Below are positions 45,790 to 55,614 of a DNA stretch of 64,000 nucleotides, in pieces. Position 1 is the first letter of the stretch; each line of letters opens with the position of its first letter. The notes beneath the pieces are model-generated. The model saw nothing but the letters and a program-made list of their open reading frames with translations. It ran no database searches and was not told where the DNA came from. A program made the translations under genes and the position numbers. This DNA is from Gemella cuniculi DSM 15828 (lineage in GTDB: Bacteria > Bacillota > Bacilli > Staphylococcales > Gemellaceae): assembly GCF_000425665.1 (NCBI RefSeq), contig NZ_KE384432.1:1-64000 (forward strand). Direction: 5' to 3'.

Positions 45790-46416
45790 TTATTTTTTTC
45801 TTACAATAACACGCATTCCTTCGACACGTACAACCTCAATTTCATTACCTTTTTCAATAAAATCACCATCTGTAACAACATCAAACTTTTCTTCATTTAA
45901 CGCAGCTACCCCAGCTGGTCTTAGGTCTGTATATGCAATAAGATTTTTTCCAACAAGTTCTAATCTACTTTCGCTCGCTACATAACCGTCTTCTGTTGAA
46001 ATAGAATCATTCAAGACTAACCTATTTAGAAATACTAACTCTCTTTTTAAAACTTTTCTGTTTATTATGTATAAAGCTATAGATAAAATTATTGAAATAA
46101 CAATTATAAATGTAATATTATAACTTGACTTATTGACATAGACTATTGCACATATCAAAGTAATAACACCTATTGTTCCTACTATCCCTCCAGGAATAAA
46201 CATTTCTAAAATAATGAGAGATATTCCCCCTAAAAACATTATTAGCACAAAAATGTTTAATTCTGAACTATAGGAATGTAAGGCTATATAAATCGCTAAA
46301 CTTAAAACAGAAATTATTCCATAAAAATTAAATCTTTTTGAGAATAACTGCTGACAAAAAGTTAGCGACATTAAGATTAAAAGAATCCAATCGAGATACA
46401 AATATATATTTTCCAT
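45790..46416 (-). CDS. NfeD-like membrane protein
   Basis: 208 residues with about five membrane helices (near 8-20, 28-47, 52-72, 78-96 and 100-120). The C-terminal OB-fold domain reads LVGKNLIAYTDLRPAGVAAL, with IEVVRVEGMRVIVRKK at the end. This is the short NfeD form without a protease domain. It sits directly upstream of floA, the conserved partner. NfeD-type proteins help flotillin assembly. It starts 4 bases after the MBL gene. Confidence 0.9.
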   Translation of the reverse strand: MENIYLYLDWILLILMSLTFCQQLFSKRFNFYGIISVLSLAIYIALHSYSSELNIFVLIMFLGGISLIILEMFIPGGIVGTIGVITLICAIVYVNKSSYNITFIIVISIILSIALYIINRKVLKRELVFLNRLVLNDSISTEDGYVASESRLELVGKNLIAYTDLRPAGVAALNEEKFDVVTDGDFIEKGNEIEVVRVEGMRVIVRKK

Positions 46417-46420
46417 TTTA

Positions 46421-47140
46421 TCACCTCATTTTTGTATATTCTTTTTCTAAATATGCTAGCAAATCATTCCTAGTAAATATATTCCCATGCCCCGGAATAG
46501 CATACTCGAAATCAATTTTTTTTATGGTGTCAATATAATCTCTAAGTTTTGTTTTATCATAGCTCATAGGTTTAGTATAATAATTTTTGGCATGACTATC
46601 ACCTAAAAATAAAACTTTCTCGTCTACTACATATACTATAAATGCATCATCAGAATGTGAATTATCATTACAAAAACAAATTACCTTTTCTTCACCTAAA
46701 TTTAAAGTTATATCTCCTGATTTTGAAATATCTGGAATTTTTATTTTTATTTCATGATTTCTATACACTTTTTTTAATACATCTGCACTATATTGTATTT
46801 CTACCCCATCTTCTACTCGTTGTTCAATACTTTCGTTATCCCACTTCAAATGTGCAAATTCTATTAAAGCATTTTTTGCTTTTTCTGTGGATATAACTGG
46901 AATATTCAAATACGCTGATCCAAAACTATGATCCCAATGATGATGGGTAAGTATTACATAACTTGGATGTGGCAGATTATTTTCTTTTAAATCTTTCAAA
47001 AAACTTTCCACTTGCTCTGGTCCATTTCCCGAATCAATCATTACCGAAAAATTTTTCCCTTTCACGTATCCAACAGCTGGTTCCAAATACATATAGCGTT
47101 GTTTAGTATAAAATAACTTATTTGAAAATTTAATTAGCAT
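46421..47140 (-). CDS. MBL-fold metallo-hydrolase
   Basis: 239 residues. The zinc motif is VILTHHHWDHSFGSAYL (HxHxDH-like as HHHWDH), and further ligands lie in FLGDSHAKNYY and AIPGHGNI. The substrate is unknown; the short helical insertions suggest a small-molecule or lactonase-type hydrolase. It precedes the NfeD-floA pair by 4 bases, so it may be transcribed with them, although it has no known link to flotillin function. Confidence 0.88.
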   Translation of the reverse strand: MLIKFSNKLFYTKQRYMYLEPAVGYVKGKNFSVMIDSGNGPEQVESFLKDLKENNLPHPSYVILTHHHWDHSFGSAYLNIPVISTEKAKNALIEFAHLKWDNESIEQRVEDGVEIQYSADVLKKVYRNHEIKIKIPDISKSGDITLNLGEEKVICFCNDNSHSDDAFIVYVVDEKVLFLGDSHAKNYYTKPMSYDKTKLRDYIDTIKKIDFEYAIPGHGNIFTRNDLLAYLEKEYTKMR

Positions 47141-47277
47141 AATTCTTTCTTCCTTGAGATTATAAAAATATTATAACATAACTAGTAAATATTTTCAAAA
47201 AATATAAAACAAAAAAAGCCATAGCAAAGCTTTTATAACACGAGTTATGACAAAAAAAATTTTTTTATTTAGAAAAT
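47141..47277. other. intergenic sequence with a weak hairpin
   Basis: Minus-strand AAAAGC and GCTTTTTTT (about 47213-47236) pair over a short stem and could end the decayed gene upstream. The rest is AT-rich. Confidence 0.3.
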
Positions 47278-47525
47278 TTATTTTATAATAATGCAAGGCA
47301 TACTAAGTAAATGTAACACAAATCCTACACCCGCAATGCACATTAAGAAATATATTGCCCAAATTGCCAGATATAAGATGTATCCTAGCCTTTCTTTACT
47401 AAATTAGTTATGCTTAACCATACGTGATTACCCATCTGATAAAATAAAGATTATTCCACCTTCATATACTTTTTTTTGATTATCCAAATTATTTATATCA
47501 AATTTTGATAATAACTTGAAAATTA
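47278..47525 (-). pseudogene. decayed small membrane-protein gene
   Basis: On the minus strand AAAGGAGG (to about 47540) precedes ATT TTC AAG, where an ATG would be expected. The frame reads FKLLSKFDINNLDNQKKVYE and GGIIFILSDG, then stops. A shifted frame continues GNHVWLSITNLVKKG, and a further shift gives RLGYILYLAIWAIYFLMCIA then GVGFVLHLLSMPCIIIK. The pieces run in order without gaps, so a start mutation and two frameshifts in one gene of about 82 codons is the simplest reading. Not assigned to a family; the C-terminal part is a membrane helix. Confidence 0.55.
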
Positions 47526-47710
47526 TCTCCACCTCCTTTTCTAATATTTTTTAAGTTTAATTTCCTCTTACACCTATTATATTATTATTTTTTTATAAAG
47601 AAAATGTTTTACTAACAAATATTTTTAACAACAAAAAAAATCAATAAGAACTTCTTCTAAAGAATATCTTATCGAATAAAAAACATCATGAATGATTATT
47701 TTAATATATA

Positions 47711-48064
47711 TGGAGATGGCGGGATTTGAACCCGCGTCCAAAAATACCTCTCCTTAGCCTCTACATGTTTAGTTTACCTATTAAATTTAATTTTCTACTT
47801 AAGCCGATAAACAGGCAATAGAAAACGAGTTTGATTAGTCTCTTATTTCACTTTACAAACGGAAAAGTAAAATCGTAGACTGTTAAAAATGAACCGATTA
47901 ATCTTGCCACAGTCAAACAAAATAATCAGCCTTTAGCTTATTAAGCTGCTAAAGCGTAATTTGTTTTTTCGCCAGTTATATTTAACTGATGTGTTGTTAA
48001 AGAAGTCAACCCTCCTACATGCCACCAAGAAGACTAGCATCCCTGTCGAATCCTAAACATCCCC
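47711..48064 (-). ncRNA. ssrA: transfer-messenger RNA (tmRNA)
   Basis: Rescues stalled ribosomes and tags their products. On the minus strand the 5' end GGGGATGTTTAGGATTCGAC and the 3' end GGTTCAAATCCCGCCATCTC form the tRNA-like part, with a T-arm and an acceptor stem. The tag frame is GGC GAA AAA ACA AAT TAC GCT TTA GCA GCT TAA, giving (A)GEKTNYALAA. Several pseudoknot-forming segments lie between. The CCA is not encoded. About 354 bases, normal length. Confidence 0.96.
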
Positions 48065-48203
48065 TAATTGTGATTAGTATATTTTACCACAAAAATTCTA
48101 TTATGTAAAATTTAAAAAATTAGTTGATATATGATATAATTTTAATACATATTTTATGAACTTTTTAAATGTATAAATATTAAATTTAAAATAGGAGGTT
48201 AAA

Positions 48204-49451
48204 ATGCAAACACTTATTAATAAACTTCGTCCTAAAAAGATTGATGATATAATTGGTCAATATCATCTTATAGGTCGTGATAAAGTATTAACAAAAATTG
48301 TCGAAAACAAAAAAATGTTTTCTTTTATTCTTTATGGACCTCCAGGAACTGGAAAAACTTCTATTGCTTCTGCATTAGCAAATGAACTTGATTATAAATT
48401 TAAAATATTAAATGCTGTTAATTGTACAAAAAAAGATTTAACAACTGTAATTGAGGAATCAAAAAGATTTAAGAAAGTTATCTTGCTTTTAGATGAATTT
48501 CATAGATTAACAAAACCTATGCAAGACATTTTACTACCCGAAATAGAATATGATAATATTTATGTTATAGGATGTACAACTAATAATCCTTACCACACAG
48601 TAAATCCAGCTGTGAGATCTAGGCTAATTATTTTCGAACTTAGGCAAATTTCGGAAGATGATATTTATGAGTATCTAAAAAAAATTTCATTGAACAGAGA
48701 AATTTTCACAAAAAATTTAAACATAGATGATAGTGTTTTTAAAACTATCGCCCAAAACTCTTCTGGTGATTTAAGGTTTTCTCTTAATACGTTTGAAATT
48801 CTTAATAACCTTTCTAACGAAAAAGAACATATAACAAAAGAAAAATTTATTGAACTTTCTTTAGGAAACTTTAAACATTATGATAAAAATGGTGATTCAT
48901 TCTATGACATTATAAGTGCATTTCAAAAGTCAATTCGTGGTAGTGATGTTGATGCAGCATTATATTACTTGGCACTTCTAATTGATAGTGGTGATCTTGA
49001 TACAATTTATCGAAGAATGACAGTTATTGCCTATGAAGATATTGGTTTAGCAAATCCTAATATTGGTCCTTTCGTATATGCTGCCATCGAAAGTGCTAAG
49101 ATGCTTGGTTTACCTGAAGCGAGAATTCCTTTAGCTAACGCTGTAATTCAACTAGCTTTATCTATAAAATCTAATAGTGCTATTAATGCTATTGACACCG
49201 CACTAGAAGAAACTAAACGAAATCCGAAATTTATTATTCCAAATCACCTACGTGACAATCATTATCATGGTGCAAATAGTCTTAATCGTGGTATCGGTTA
49301 TAAATATCCACATGATTATCCCAATGGTTATGTAAAACAGCAATATCTTCCTGATAATTTACTTAACCACGAATTTTATTCTCCTAAACAAAATAACAAA
49401 AATGAACAAAATTTAAATTCTTATAGAAAATTTTTAAAGGATTCTAAATAA
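48204..49451 (+). CDS. rarA: replication-associated recombination protein A (RarA/MgsA)
   Basis: AAA+ ATPase related to clamp loaders that acts at stalled forks. Walker A is FILYGPPGTGKTSIASALA, Walker B VILLLDEFHRL, followed by sensor 1 GCTTNNPYHTVNPAVRSR. The C-terminal oligomerisation region includes GDLRFSLNTFEIL and YDIISAFQKSIRGSD, then ALYYLALLIDSGD. Length is 415 residues, normal. AGGAGG precedes the ATG. It is a single gene with its own terminator. Confidence 0.95.
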   Translation: MQTLINKLRPKKIDDIIGQYHLIGRDKVLTKIVENKKMFSFILYGPPGTGKTSIASALANELDYKFKILNAVNCTKKDLTTVIEESKRFKKVILLLDEFHRLTKPMQDILLPEIEYDNIYVIGCTTNNPYHTVNPAVRSRLIIFELRQISEDDIYEYLKKISLNREIFTKNLNIDDSVFKTIAQNSSGDLRFSLNTFEILNNLSNEKEHITKEKFIELSLGNFKHYDKNGDSFYDIISAFQKSIRGSDVDAALYYLALLIDSGDLDTIYRRMTVIAYEDIGLANPNIGPFVYAAIESAKMLGLPEARIPLANAVIQLALSIKSNSAINAIDTALEETKRNPKFIIPNHLRDNHYHGANSLNRGIGYKYPHDYPNGYVKQQYLPDNLLNHEFYSPKQNNKNEQNLNSYRKFLKDSK

Positions 49452-49456
49452 CTAGT

Positions 49457-49499
49457 AAAAAAAGTTGACTTAAAATTAAGTTTTAAGTCAACTTTTTTA
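49457..49499 (+). terminator. terminator of rarA
   Basis: AAAGTTGACTTAAAA and TTTTAAGTCAACTTT form a 15-bp stem with a short loop and a T-run. Confidence 0.93.
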
Positions 49500-49558
49500 T
49501 TTATAATTTTTTAAGATTAATTTCTAAAAAATATCAACGATTTTCACTATAAAATCTT

Positions 49559-50461
49559 TTATTCCCCTAAAATCTTAACTTCACATTCAAGACTTACCCC
49601 TGAATGTTTCAATACTTCTTCTTGAACTTTTTTTATCAAATTTTTATAATCTTCACAAGTTGCATTATTTACATTAACCATAAAACCAGCATGTTTTTTT
49701 GAAACTTGTGCACCTCCAACGCTTAACCCCTGAAGTCCAGCATCTTGTATAAGTTTTCCTGCAAAATATCCTTCTGGACGTTTGAATACTGAACCACACG
49801 AAGGATATTCTAATGGTTGCTTAGCTTCTCTCATTTTGTTCAATTCATTAACTCTTGTAATAATTTCTTCTTTATTACTTTTTTTCATTTTAAAATAAAC
49901 TTTAGAAATAATTTCACCAGTTTCTTGAATAATAGAATGGCGATAACCAAAATCCATTTCATCAACTGAATAAACTTTTTTATTTCCTTTCATATCAAAT
50001 ACTTCAACTTTTTGAACTACTTCTTTCATTTCTCCACCATATGCACCAGCATTCATAAAAATTGCACCACCTACACTACCAGGAATACCACAAGAAAATT
50101 CAAGATTAGTTAAAGAATTCTCAATGCAAAAATCGGTAAGTTCTTTTAATGTAGTTCCAGCATAACAAGACAAAATGTTATCACTAGAAAGTTCAATTTT
50201 TTTCATATCACTAGTTATTACCACTATACCACGAATTCCATTATCAGAAATCAGTACATTTGAACCATTTCCTAATATGGTCAAGTCTACTTTATTTTCA
50301 CTACTATACTTAATTATATTTTGTAAATCAATTTCATTATTAACTTTTACTAATATATCTGCTTGCCCACCAGTTTTAGTAAAACTATATTTTTTTAATG
50401 GTTCTTGCTTTAATATTTCACTACTTACCACCACATCACTTAATTTTTTTACCTTAATCAT
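49559..50461 (-). CDS. murB: UDP-N-acetylenolpyruvoylglucosamine reductase
   Basis: FAD-dependent reduction making UDP-MurNAc for peptidoglycan. The FAD domain reads TKTGGQADILVKVNNE and LGNGSNVLISDNGIRG, followed by SCGIPGSVGGAIFMNAGAYG. The catalytic region has RHSIIQETGE and CGSVFKRPEGYFAGKLIQDA with the Ser/Cys. At 300 residues it is the short (type II) form. It overlaps the GrpB-like gene by 8 bases, an uncommon neighbour. Confidence 0.95.
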   Translation of the reverse strand: MIKVKKLSDVVVSSEILKQEPLKKYSFTKTGGQADILVKVNNEIDLQNIIKYSSENKVDLTILGNGSNVLISDNGIRGIVVITSDMKKIELSSDNILSCYAGTTLKELTDFCIENSLTNLEFSCGIPGSVGGAIFMNAGAYGGEMKEVVQKVEVFDMKGNKKVYSVDEMDFGYRHSIIQETGEIISKVYFKMKKSNKEEIITRVNELNKMREAKQPLEYPSCGSVFKRPEGYFAGKLIQDAGLQGLSVGGAQVSKKHAGFMVNVNNATCEDYKNLIKKVQEEVLKHSGVSLECEVKILGE

Positions 50462-50975
50462 CTAATTTTATCCTCTTTAGCATTTTATTTATAAATTCTA
50501 ATTTTCTTTTCGAATACTCTTTAAAGCTATATTCAATAGAATTATTTTTAAATTCATTATATATTTTTTTTAATTCATTGTCTAAAAAAATTTCCTTACT
50601 ATTTAAAAAATCTTTATGGATATCTGTTTCTCTCTGAACAACATAAAGAGCAATATCATAACTCATATTAAAATAATCTGTAATTCTCGCATATTTTATT
50701 ACACCCTTGATACCATTATGAGCAATTCTATGATAATTTATATTATTTAACCTTTTTTCGTCAAATGTTGTTATCTCATGTAAATTTTCCACAACAACAA
50801 GTATATCAACAATGTCTTCTCCAAAAACATTTTTCATGCTAGTAGCCCCTATATGAGTAAATTCACATTCAGGCATCTTTGGAATTTTTTTTATTTTTTT
50901 GGTTTCTCTATCAAAAATATCATTATACTTCTGATTATCAATAATTTTTTTAATTTTTATAGTTCTCTTGTTCAT
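50454..50975 (-). CDS. GrpB/UPF0157 nucleotidyltransferase-like protein
   Basis: 173 residues of the GrpB-like family. The motif FTHIGATSMKNVFGEDIVDI followed by LVVVENL corresponds to the family's HIGSTSVPGL...PIIDILV, with the conserved Asp pair. Later regions have YHRIAHNGIKGVIKYARI and a C-terminal helical part (YSKRKLEFINKML). The family belongs to the nucleotidyltransferase fold; its substrate is unknown. The start has no strong site. Confidence 0.8.
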   Translation of the reverse strand: MNKRTIKIKKIIDNQKYNDIFDRETKKIKKIPKMPECEFTHIGATSMKNVFGEDIVDILVVVENLHEITTFDEKRLNNINYHRIAHNGIKGVIKYARITDYFNMSYDIALYVVQRETDIHKDFLNSKEIFLDNELKKIYNEFKNNSIEYSFKEYSKRKLEFINKMLKRIKLDD

Positions 50976-51371
50976 ATATAGTCCAACCTTATAATTAAAT
51001 ACTTATATATTATAATCTCTATTTAAACTAAAGTAAAGTTATTATAAGCTTAAGTAATGTAAATTAAGTTATGTTATATTTTAGAATAAACGTTAAGCAC
51101 ACTATCTTAAGAAAATCCTGTTCCAAAAAATCATATTTTTTAAATCCTCTCATGTTATGTTATTATCATAAAATTTCATTGCTAAAAATGACTATTATAT
51201 TCATCTAACATTTCTTTATTTTAAATTATATAAGAATTAAACATTATTCAACTTCGATGAGTTATGAATTATATAATAAATTATTTCTATAAAATTACAT
51301 TTTTCATAAATTAATAACCTATTTTAAACTTATTGACAGACTTTATTAATTATATTTTCAATTTTCTTTTT
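50976..51371. other. AT-rich intergenic region between tag and the GrpB-like gene
   Basis: About 395 bases. I see scattered short frames without ribosome binding sites and no good hairpin. It presumably holds the GrpB-murB promoter and the end of the mfd-tag transcript. No feature claimed. Confidence 0.35.
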
Positions 51372-51938
51372 TTACTTGCTGCATTCTTTGTGACAAAAAC
51401 AATCTACCACATGATCATTTATCATCCCTGTCGCTTGCATAAAACTATATATTATTGTGCTTCCCACAAAAGTAAATCCCCGTTTTTTCATATCTTTACT
51501 TATTCTATCTGATAATTCCGTCTTACTAGGCACATCCGCAAAATTTGTTATATTAGTATTTATTGTCGTATAATTAACAAAACTCCAAATATAATCATTA
51601 AATGAACCAAATTCCTCTTGAATTTTCAGAAATGCTTGTGCATTCTTTCTAACACCATAAATTTTTAATCTGTTTCTTATAATACCCTCATCAGTTCTTA
51701 ATTTTTCTAAATATTCATCAGGATAATTTGCACAAACATTATAATCAAAATTATCAAATGCTTTTTTAAAATTTTCTCGCTTTTTAAGTATTATTGACCA
51801 ACTTAATCCTGCTTGCATTCCTTCTAATATTAGGTATTCAAACAATTCTCTTTCATCGTGAGTTTTTCTACCCCACTCAGTGTCATGGTAAATTATATCC
51901 AAATCACTCTTGGCCCAATTACACCTTACTTTATTCAT
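51372..51938 (-). CDS. tag: DNA-3-methyladenine glycosylase I
   Basis: Removes 3-methyladenine from DNA. The start is ATG at 51938 with GGAGG upstream (188 residues), overlapping the mfd stop. The sequence KVRCNWAKSDLDIIYHDTEW (Cys zinc ligand and conserved Trp), EGMQAGLSWSIILKKRENFK and VGSTIIYSFMQATGMINDHV are characteristic. The C-terminal HVVDCFCHKECSK carries the remaining zinc ligands. The mfd-tag overlap suggests joint transcription of two DNA-repair genes. Confidence 0.95.
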   Translation of the reverse strand: MNKVRCNWAKSDLDIIYHDTEWGRKTHDERELFEYLILEGMQAGLSWSIILKKRENFKKAFDNFDYNVCANYPDEYLEKLRTDEGIIRNRLKIYGVRKNAQAFLKIQEEFGSFNDYIWSFVNYTTINTNITNFADVPSKTELSDRISKDMKKRGFTFVGSTIIYSFMQATGMINDHVVDCFCHKECSK

Positions 51939-54900
51939 TTTCTTCCTCCAAATTCCTACTAACAATGTTTATTATTTCTCTGATCCTTCTAATACTATAC
52001 TTATCTTTTTTATCTATTTCTATAAAAAAACCGTCTTTAGCAATTATTCTAGCGTCTTTGTAAACACCTAGGGCTGCAAACAACTCTTTACCTTTTAGTC
52101 TGTTTAATATATTTTTATCAAACACCACAACAGTCTTATTAGCTAGTTCTTTTATACTCTCTACAAAAGTATTTTTTGCTTCAACTTTCAAATAACATAT
52201 ATCTATAAGATTGTTAACTTCTTCTCCAAAGTCTGAAAATCTGTCAATAAGTTCTTCCACTATCTGATCTATTTCCTCATTTGTAGTAACATTATTTAAT
52301 CTTTTATAAAAATCTATTTTATCAGCATCATTTCCTATATATTCTTTAGGAATAAAAGCATCTACATTAAGTTTAATTTCAAAATTATCTTGTTGTACTT
52401 CAAAAATATCTTTTTTTAATTTTGGAGAAACTTCTTTTATAATATTTTCATAGTATTCAATATTTTGTGTTCTATCTTTTTCTAAAATTGGTTCCAATAT
52501 TCCTTTTTTAGTTAGTAACTCCTGTTCTAGCATTTGAGAGTATAAAGTATAACCAACAGAGTCTATAAATCCATGTTGTTTTCCCCCGAGAACATCACCA
52601 GCTCCTCTTATTGATAAATCTTGCATAGCGATCTTAAAACCACTTCCTAATGATGTGAAATTTTTTATTGCTGATAGTCTTTTTTCTGAGTTTTCAGTTA
52701 ATGATTTAAAAGGTTTGTACATTAAATATGCATATGCCTCTCTGCTACTTCTTCCAACACGGCCACGAAGCTGATAAAGTTGGCTAAGTCCAAATCTATC
52801 TGCATCTTCTACAATAAGAGTATTCACGTTCGAAATATCTATTCCAGTTTCTATTATAGTTGTTGTTATTAACATATCATATTTTTTATCGATAACATCT
52901 GACATGATATTTTCTAACTCTCTTTGACTCATTCTTCCATGTGCATATGCTATATTAACATCTGGTAATAGTTTTGATAACTCTAAATACTTTTCATCAA
53001 TAGTCTCTACTTTATTATAAACGTAAAAAATCTGTCCTCCTCTTTGAACTTCGTTCATTACCGCTTCTTTTATAATCATATTATTCTCTGGAGTAACAAA
53101 AGTTTGAATAGGTTGTCGCTCTTTAGGTGGTGTTTCTATAACTGATAAATCTCGAATACCAATTAAACTCATGTGGAGAGTTCTAGGAATAGGAGTGGCA
53201 CTAAGGGTTAACACATCTACTGTATTTTTAAGATGTTTTATTTTTTCTTTATGCTTTACTCCAAAACGTTGTTCTTCATCAATTACTAAAAGCCCTAAAT
53301 CTTTATATTTAAATTTATCATTTAAAAGTTTATGAGTTCCAATCAGAATATCTATCTTCCCTTCTGATAATCTCTTACAAATATTGGTAATATCTTTTGT
53401 AGTATTGAATCTACTTACGACTTCTATATTAATTGGGAAATTGGCAAAACGATTAGAAAATGTTTCATAATGTTGCTCAGCAAGTAATGTTGTTGGTACT
53501 AAAACCGATACTTGCTTACTATCCATAACCGCCTTAAATGCAACACGCATAGCAACTTCCGTCTTCCCAAAACCAACATCACCACACAAAAGTCTATCCA
53601 TTGGTCGCTCTTTTTCCATATCACGTTTAATTTCCTCTACAGCTTTAATCTGATCATCTGTTGGTATAAAATCAAAATCAGCTTCAAATTCATGTTGCAT
53701 ATTTCCATCCATACTAAAAGCATAACCTGAACTAAGCTCCCTTTTTATATAAAGCTTTATTAAATCTTCCGAAATATCTTCAATTTCACGACGAACTTTA
53801 CTTTTTACCTGTTGCCATTTTTTAGTACCAAGTTTATTAAGTACAGGTTTTCTATTATCAGTTGATGCTGTATATTTTTGAATATAGTTCATGTTATTAA
53901 TATCAACATAAATAATATCACCACCGTCATAAACAATTTTTAGAAAATCTTTATATACCCCATTTACCTCTACATTTTCTATTCCTTGGTAAAGTCCAAT
54001 TCCATGACTAACGTGAACTATATAATCGCCAATATTTAACTCTTGATAGTTTCTAATTTTTTCAGAATTGGTATACTTAAATCTAACTCTACGCTTTTTT
54101 CTTTCTTCTGCTGAAAACAACTCATGTGGAGTCAATAAAAATATTTTATTTTTCTTATCCTCAAAACCTTTTAGATGATAACCATTTATCTCTACAAATA
54201 TTTTACCTTTTTTAACTCCATAGTAAATATCATCATAAAAATAATTATCAAAAAGAATTTTTTCTACATAATCCTTTTGTTTTTGTGTATTTAATGAAAT
54301 CAAAACTTTATAGTTACTATCTAGTTTTTCTCTAATTTCTTTTGATAAATAGTCTTCACTTGAATAATAAGTTAAATCTATAATATCTAAATTGTAATTT
54401 TTTTCAATTATTTTTTCATTTGGTCTTAAATTTGATAAATAAAATTTTCTAACATCTAAGTTTTGCAATTTTTCGAATGCAGTATTATCTACAACTTCTT
54501 GATATATATAATTTCTATTTATTTCTTGTAAGTTAGTTAGAAAATATTCATTAAGACTTTCTTTTTTTTCTATTATTTTATGATAATTATCAAAGAAAAT
54601 AACTGTTTCTTTTGGTAAATAATCTATAATACTAAAAGTATTGTTATAAACTAAATTCGAAAAACTTTCTAGTTCACTAAAATCCCCAGTAGCGTTGTAA
54701 ACTTCTATTTTCTCTTTAAGATAACTATTTACTTCGTTATAATTTTCTAATTTTTTTAATTCACTATCTTCTAATTTTTTTAAAATATTTTTTACAACTA
54801 AATCTTTTTCTTCAGAAGATAAAAAGAAATCACTCGTTGGATAAATAATCGCTTTTTCTTGTTTTTCTAAAGATTTTTGAGTAATTTCATCAAAAATTCT

Positions 54901-55482
54901 TATACTATCTAATTCATCATCAAAAAAATCAAGACGAATTGGTTTTTCACTGAGAGGACTGAAAATATCTACTATACTTCCTCTTTTAGAAAATTCTCCA
55001 ACTACATCAACACTTTCAACTCTTTTATACCCCATATTTACTAATTTTCTTTGCAACTCCTCAAAATTAATAACGGTATCAAGTGTTATTTCAAAACTAT
55101 TGTTTTTAAAATCTTTAGGATTTTTTACAGTGCGATAAATTGCTTCAATAGGTATAATAACAATACTAGGAATATTCGAGACTAGGTTCTCTAATACTTT
55201 TATTGAATTTTGTACTAAGTCGTTACTTTTTGTTGAAAAACGTTTTAATATATCAATCTCGGGATAAATATAGGTTTCTTTTTCAAAATCACTTATTATA
55301 GAAAAAATTTCTTCTGCTTCTGCTTTAGTTTCTGTAAAAACAACAACAGAAACATTTCTTTTTCTAAATTCGTTATAAATTTCTAAAACACGAGTTGTAA
55401 TATTTTGACCATAAATACCAATATTTTTATACTGTCTATCAAATTCAAAATTTACAATTTCTAACAAAGTTTTTTTTATCAT
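51931..55482 (-). CDS. mfd: transcription-repair coupling factor Mfd
   Basis: Dislodges RNA polymerase stalled at lesions and recruits nucleotide-excision repair. The 1183-residue protein has the N-terminal UvrB-like domains (DFFDDELDSIRIFDEIT near 190), then the RNA polymerase interaction domain (RNYQELNIGDYIVHVSHGIG). The RecG-like translocase has DRLLCGDVGFGKTEVAMRVA, DEEQRFGVKHKEK, TLSATPIPRTLHMSL and YQLRGRVGRSSREAYAYLM. The C-terminal TRCF domain starts near 1050. Normal length and intact motifs. Confidence 0.97.
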   Translation of the reverse strand: MIKKTLLEIVNFEFDRQYKNIGIYGQNITTRVLEIYNEFRKRNVSVVVFTETKAEAEEIFSIISDFEKETYIYPEIDILKRFSTKSNDLVQNSIKVLENLVSNIPSIVIIPIEAIYRTVKNPKDFKNNSFEITLDTVINFEELQRKLVNMGYKRVESVDVVGEFSKRGSIVDIFSPLSEKPIRLDFFDDELDSIRIFDEITQKSLEKQEKAIIYPTSDFFLSSEEKDLVVKNILKKLEDSELKKLENYNEVNSYLKEKIEVYNATGDFSELESFSNLVYNNTFSIIDYLPKETVIFFDNYHKIIEKKESLNEYFLTNLQEINRNYIYQEVVDNTAFEKLQNLDVRKFYLSNLRPNEKIIEKNYNLDIIDLTYYSSEDYLSKEIREKLDSNYKVLISLNTQKQKDYVEKILFDNYFYDDIYYGVKKGKIFVEINGYHLKGFEDKKNKIFLLTPHELFSAEERKKRRVRFKYTNSEKIRNYQELNIGDYIVHVSHGIGLYQGIENVEVNGVYKDFLKIVYDGGDIIYVDINNMNYIQKYTASTDNRKPVLNKLGTKKWQQVKSKVRREIEDISEDLIKLYIKRELSSGYAFSMDGNMQHEFEADFDFIPTDDQIKAVEEIKRDMEKERPMDRLLCGDVGFGKTEVAMRVAFKAVMDSKQVSVLVPTTLLAEQHYETFSNRFANFPINIEVVSRFNTTKDITNICKRLSEGKIDILIGTHKLLNDKFKYKDLGLLVIDEEQRFGVKHKEKIKHLKNTVDVLTLSATPIPRTLHMSLIGIRDLSVIETPPKERQPIQTFVTPENNMIIKEAVMNEVQRGGQIFYVYNKVETIDEKYLELSKLLPDVNIAYAHGRMSQRELENIMSDVIDKKYDMLITTTIIETGIDISNVNTLIVEDADRFGLSQLYQLRGRVGRSSREAYAYLMYKPFKSLTENSEKRLSAIKNFTSLGSGFKIAMQDLSIRGAGDVLGGKQHGFIDSVGYTLYSQMLEQELLTKKGILEPILEKDRTQNIEYYENIIKEVSPKLKKDIFEVQQDNFEIKLNVDAFIPKEYIGNDADKIDFYKRLNNVTTNEEIDQIVEELIDRFSDFGEEVNNLIDICYLKVEAKNTFVESIKELANKTVVVFDKNILNRLKGKELFAALGVYKDARIIAKDGFFIEIDKKDKYSIRRIREIINIVSRNLEEENE

Positions 55483-55559
55483 TAAAATCTCCTTATTTAA
55501 TTTATCTCAATATAAAACTAAAAACAAATATTACTAAGTTTACTTGAACATGGAAAATA

Positions 55560-55614
55560 GGGAGCGACCAAAAAATCATATTTTCACAAAAAATGATTTT
55601 TTAGAGTCGCCCCC
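55560..55614. repeat. long hairpin of the GGAGC type between pth and mfd
   Basis: GGGAGCGAC (55560) pairs with GTCGCCCCC (to 55614) with one mismatch. Inside, AAAAAATCAT (55570) pairs perfectly with ATGATTTTTT (to 55602). There is no T-run after either end, so it is not a typical terminator. It resembles in its ends the hairpin at 41184 (AGGAGCTAGT) and the element at 38323. Confidence 0.7.
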
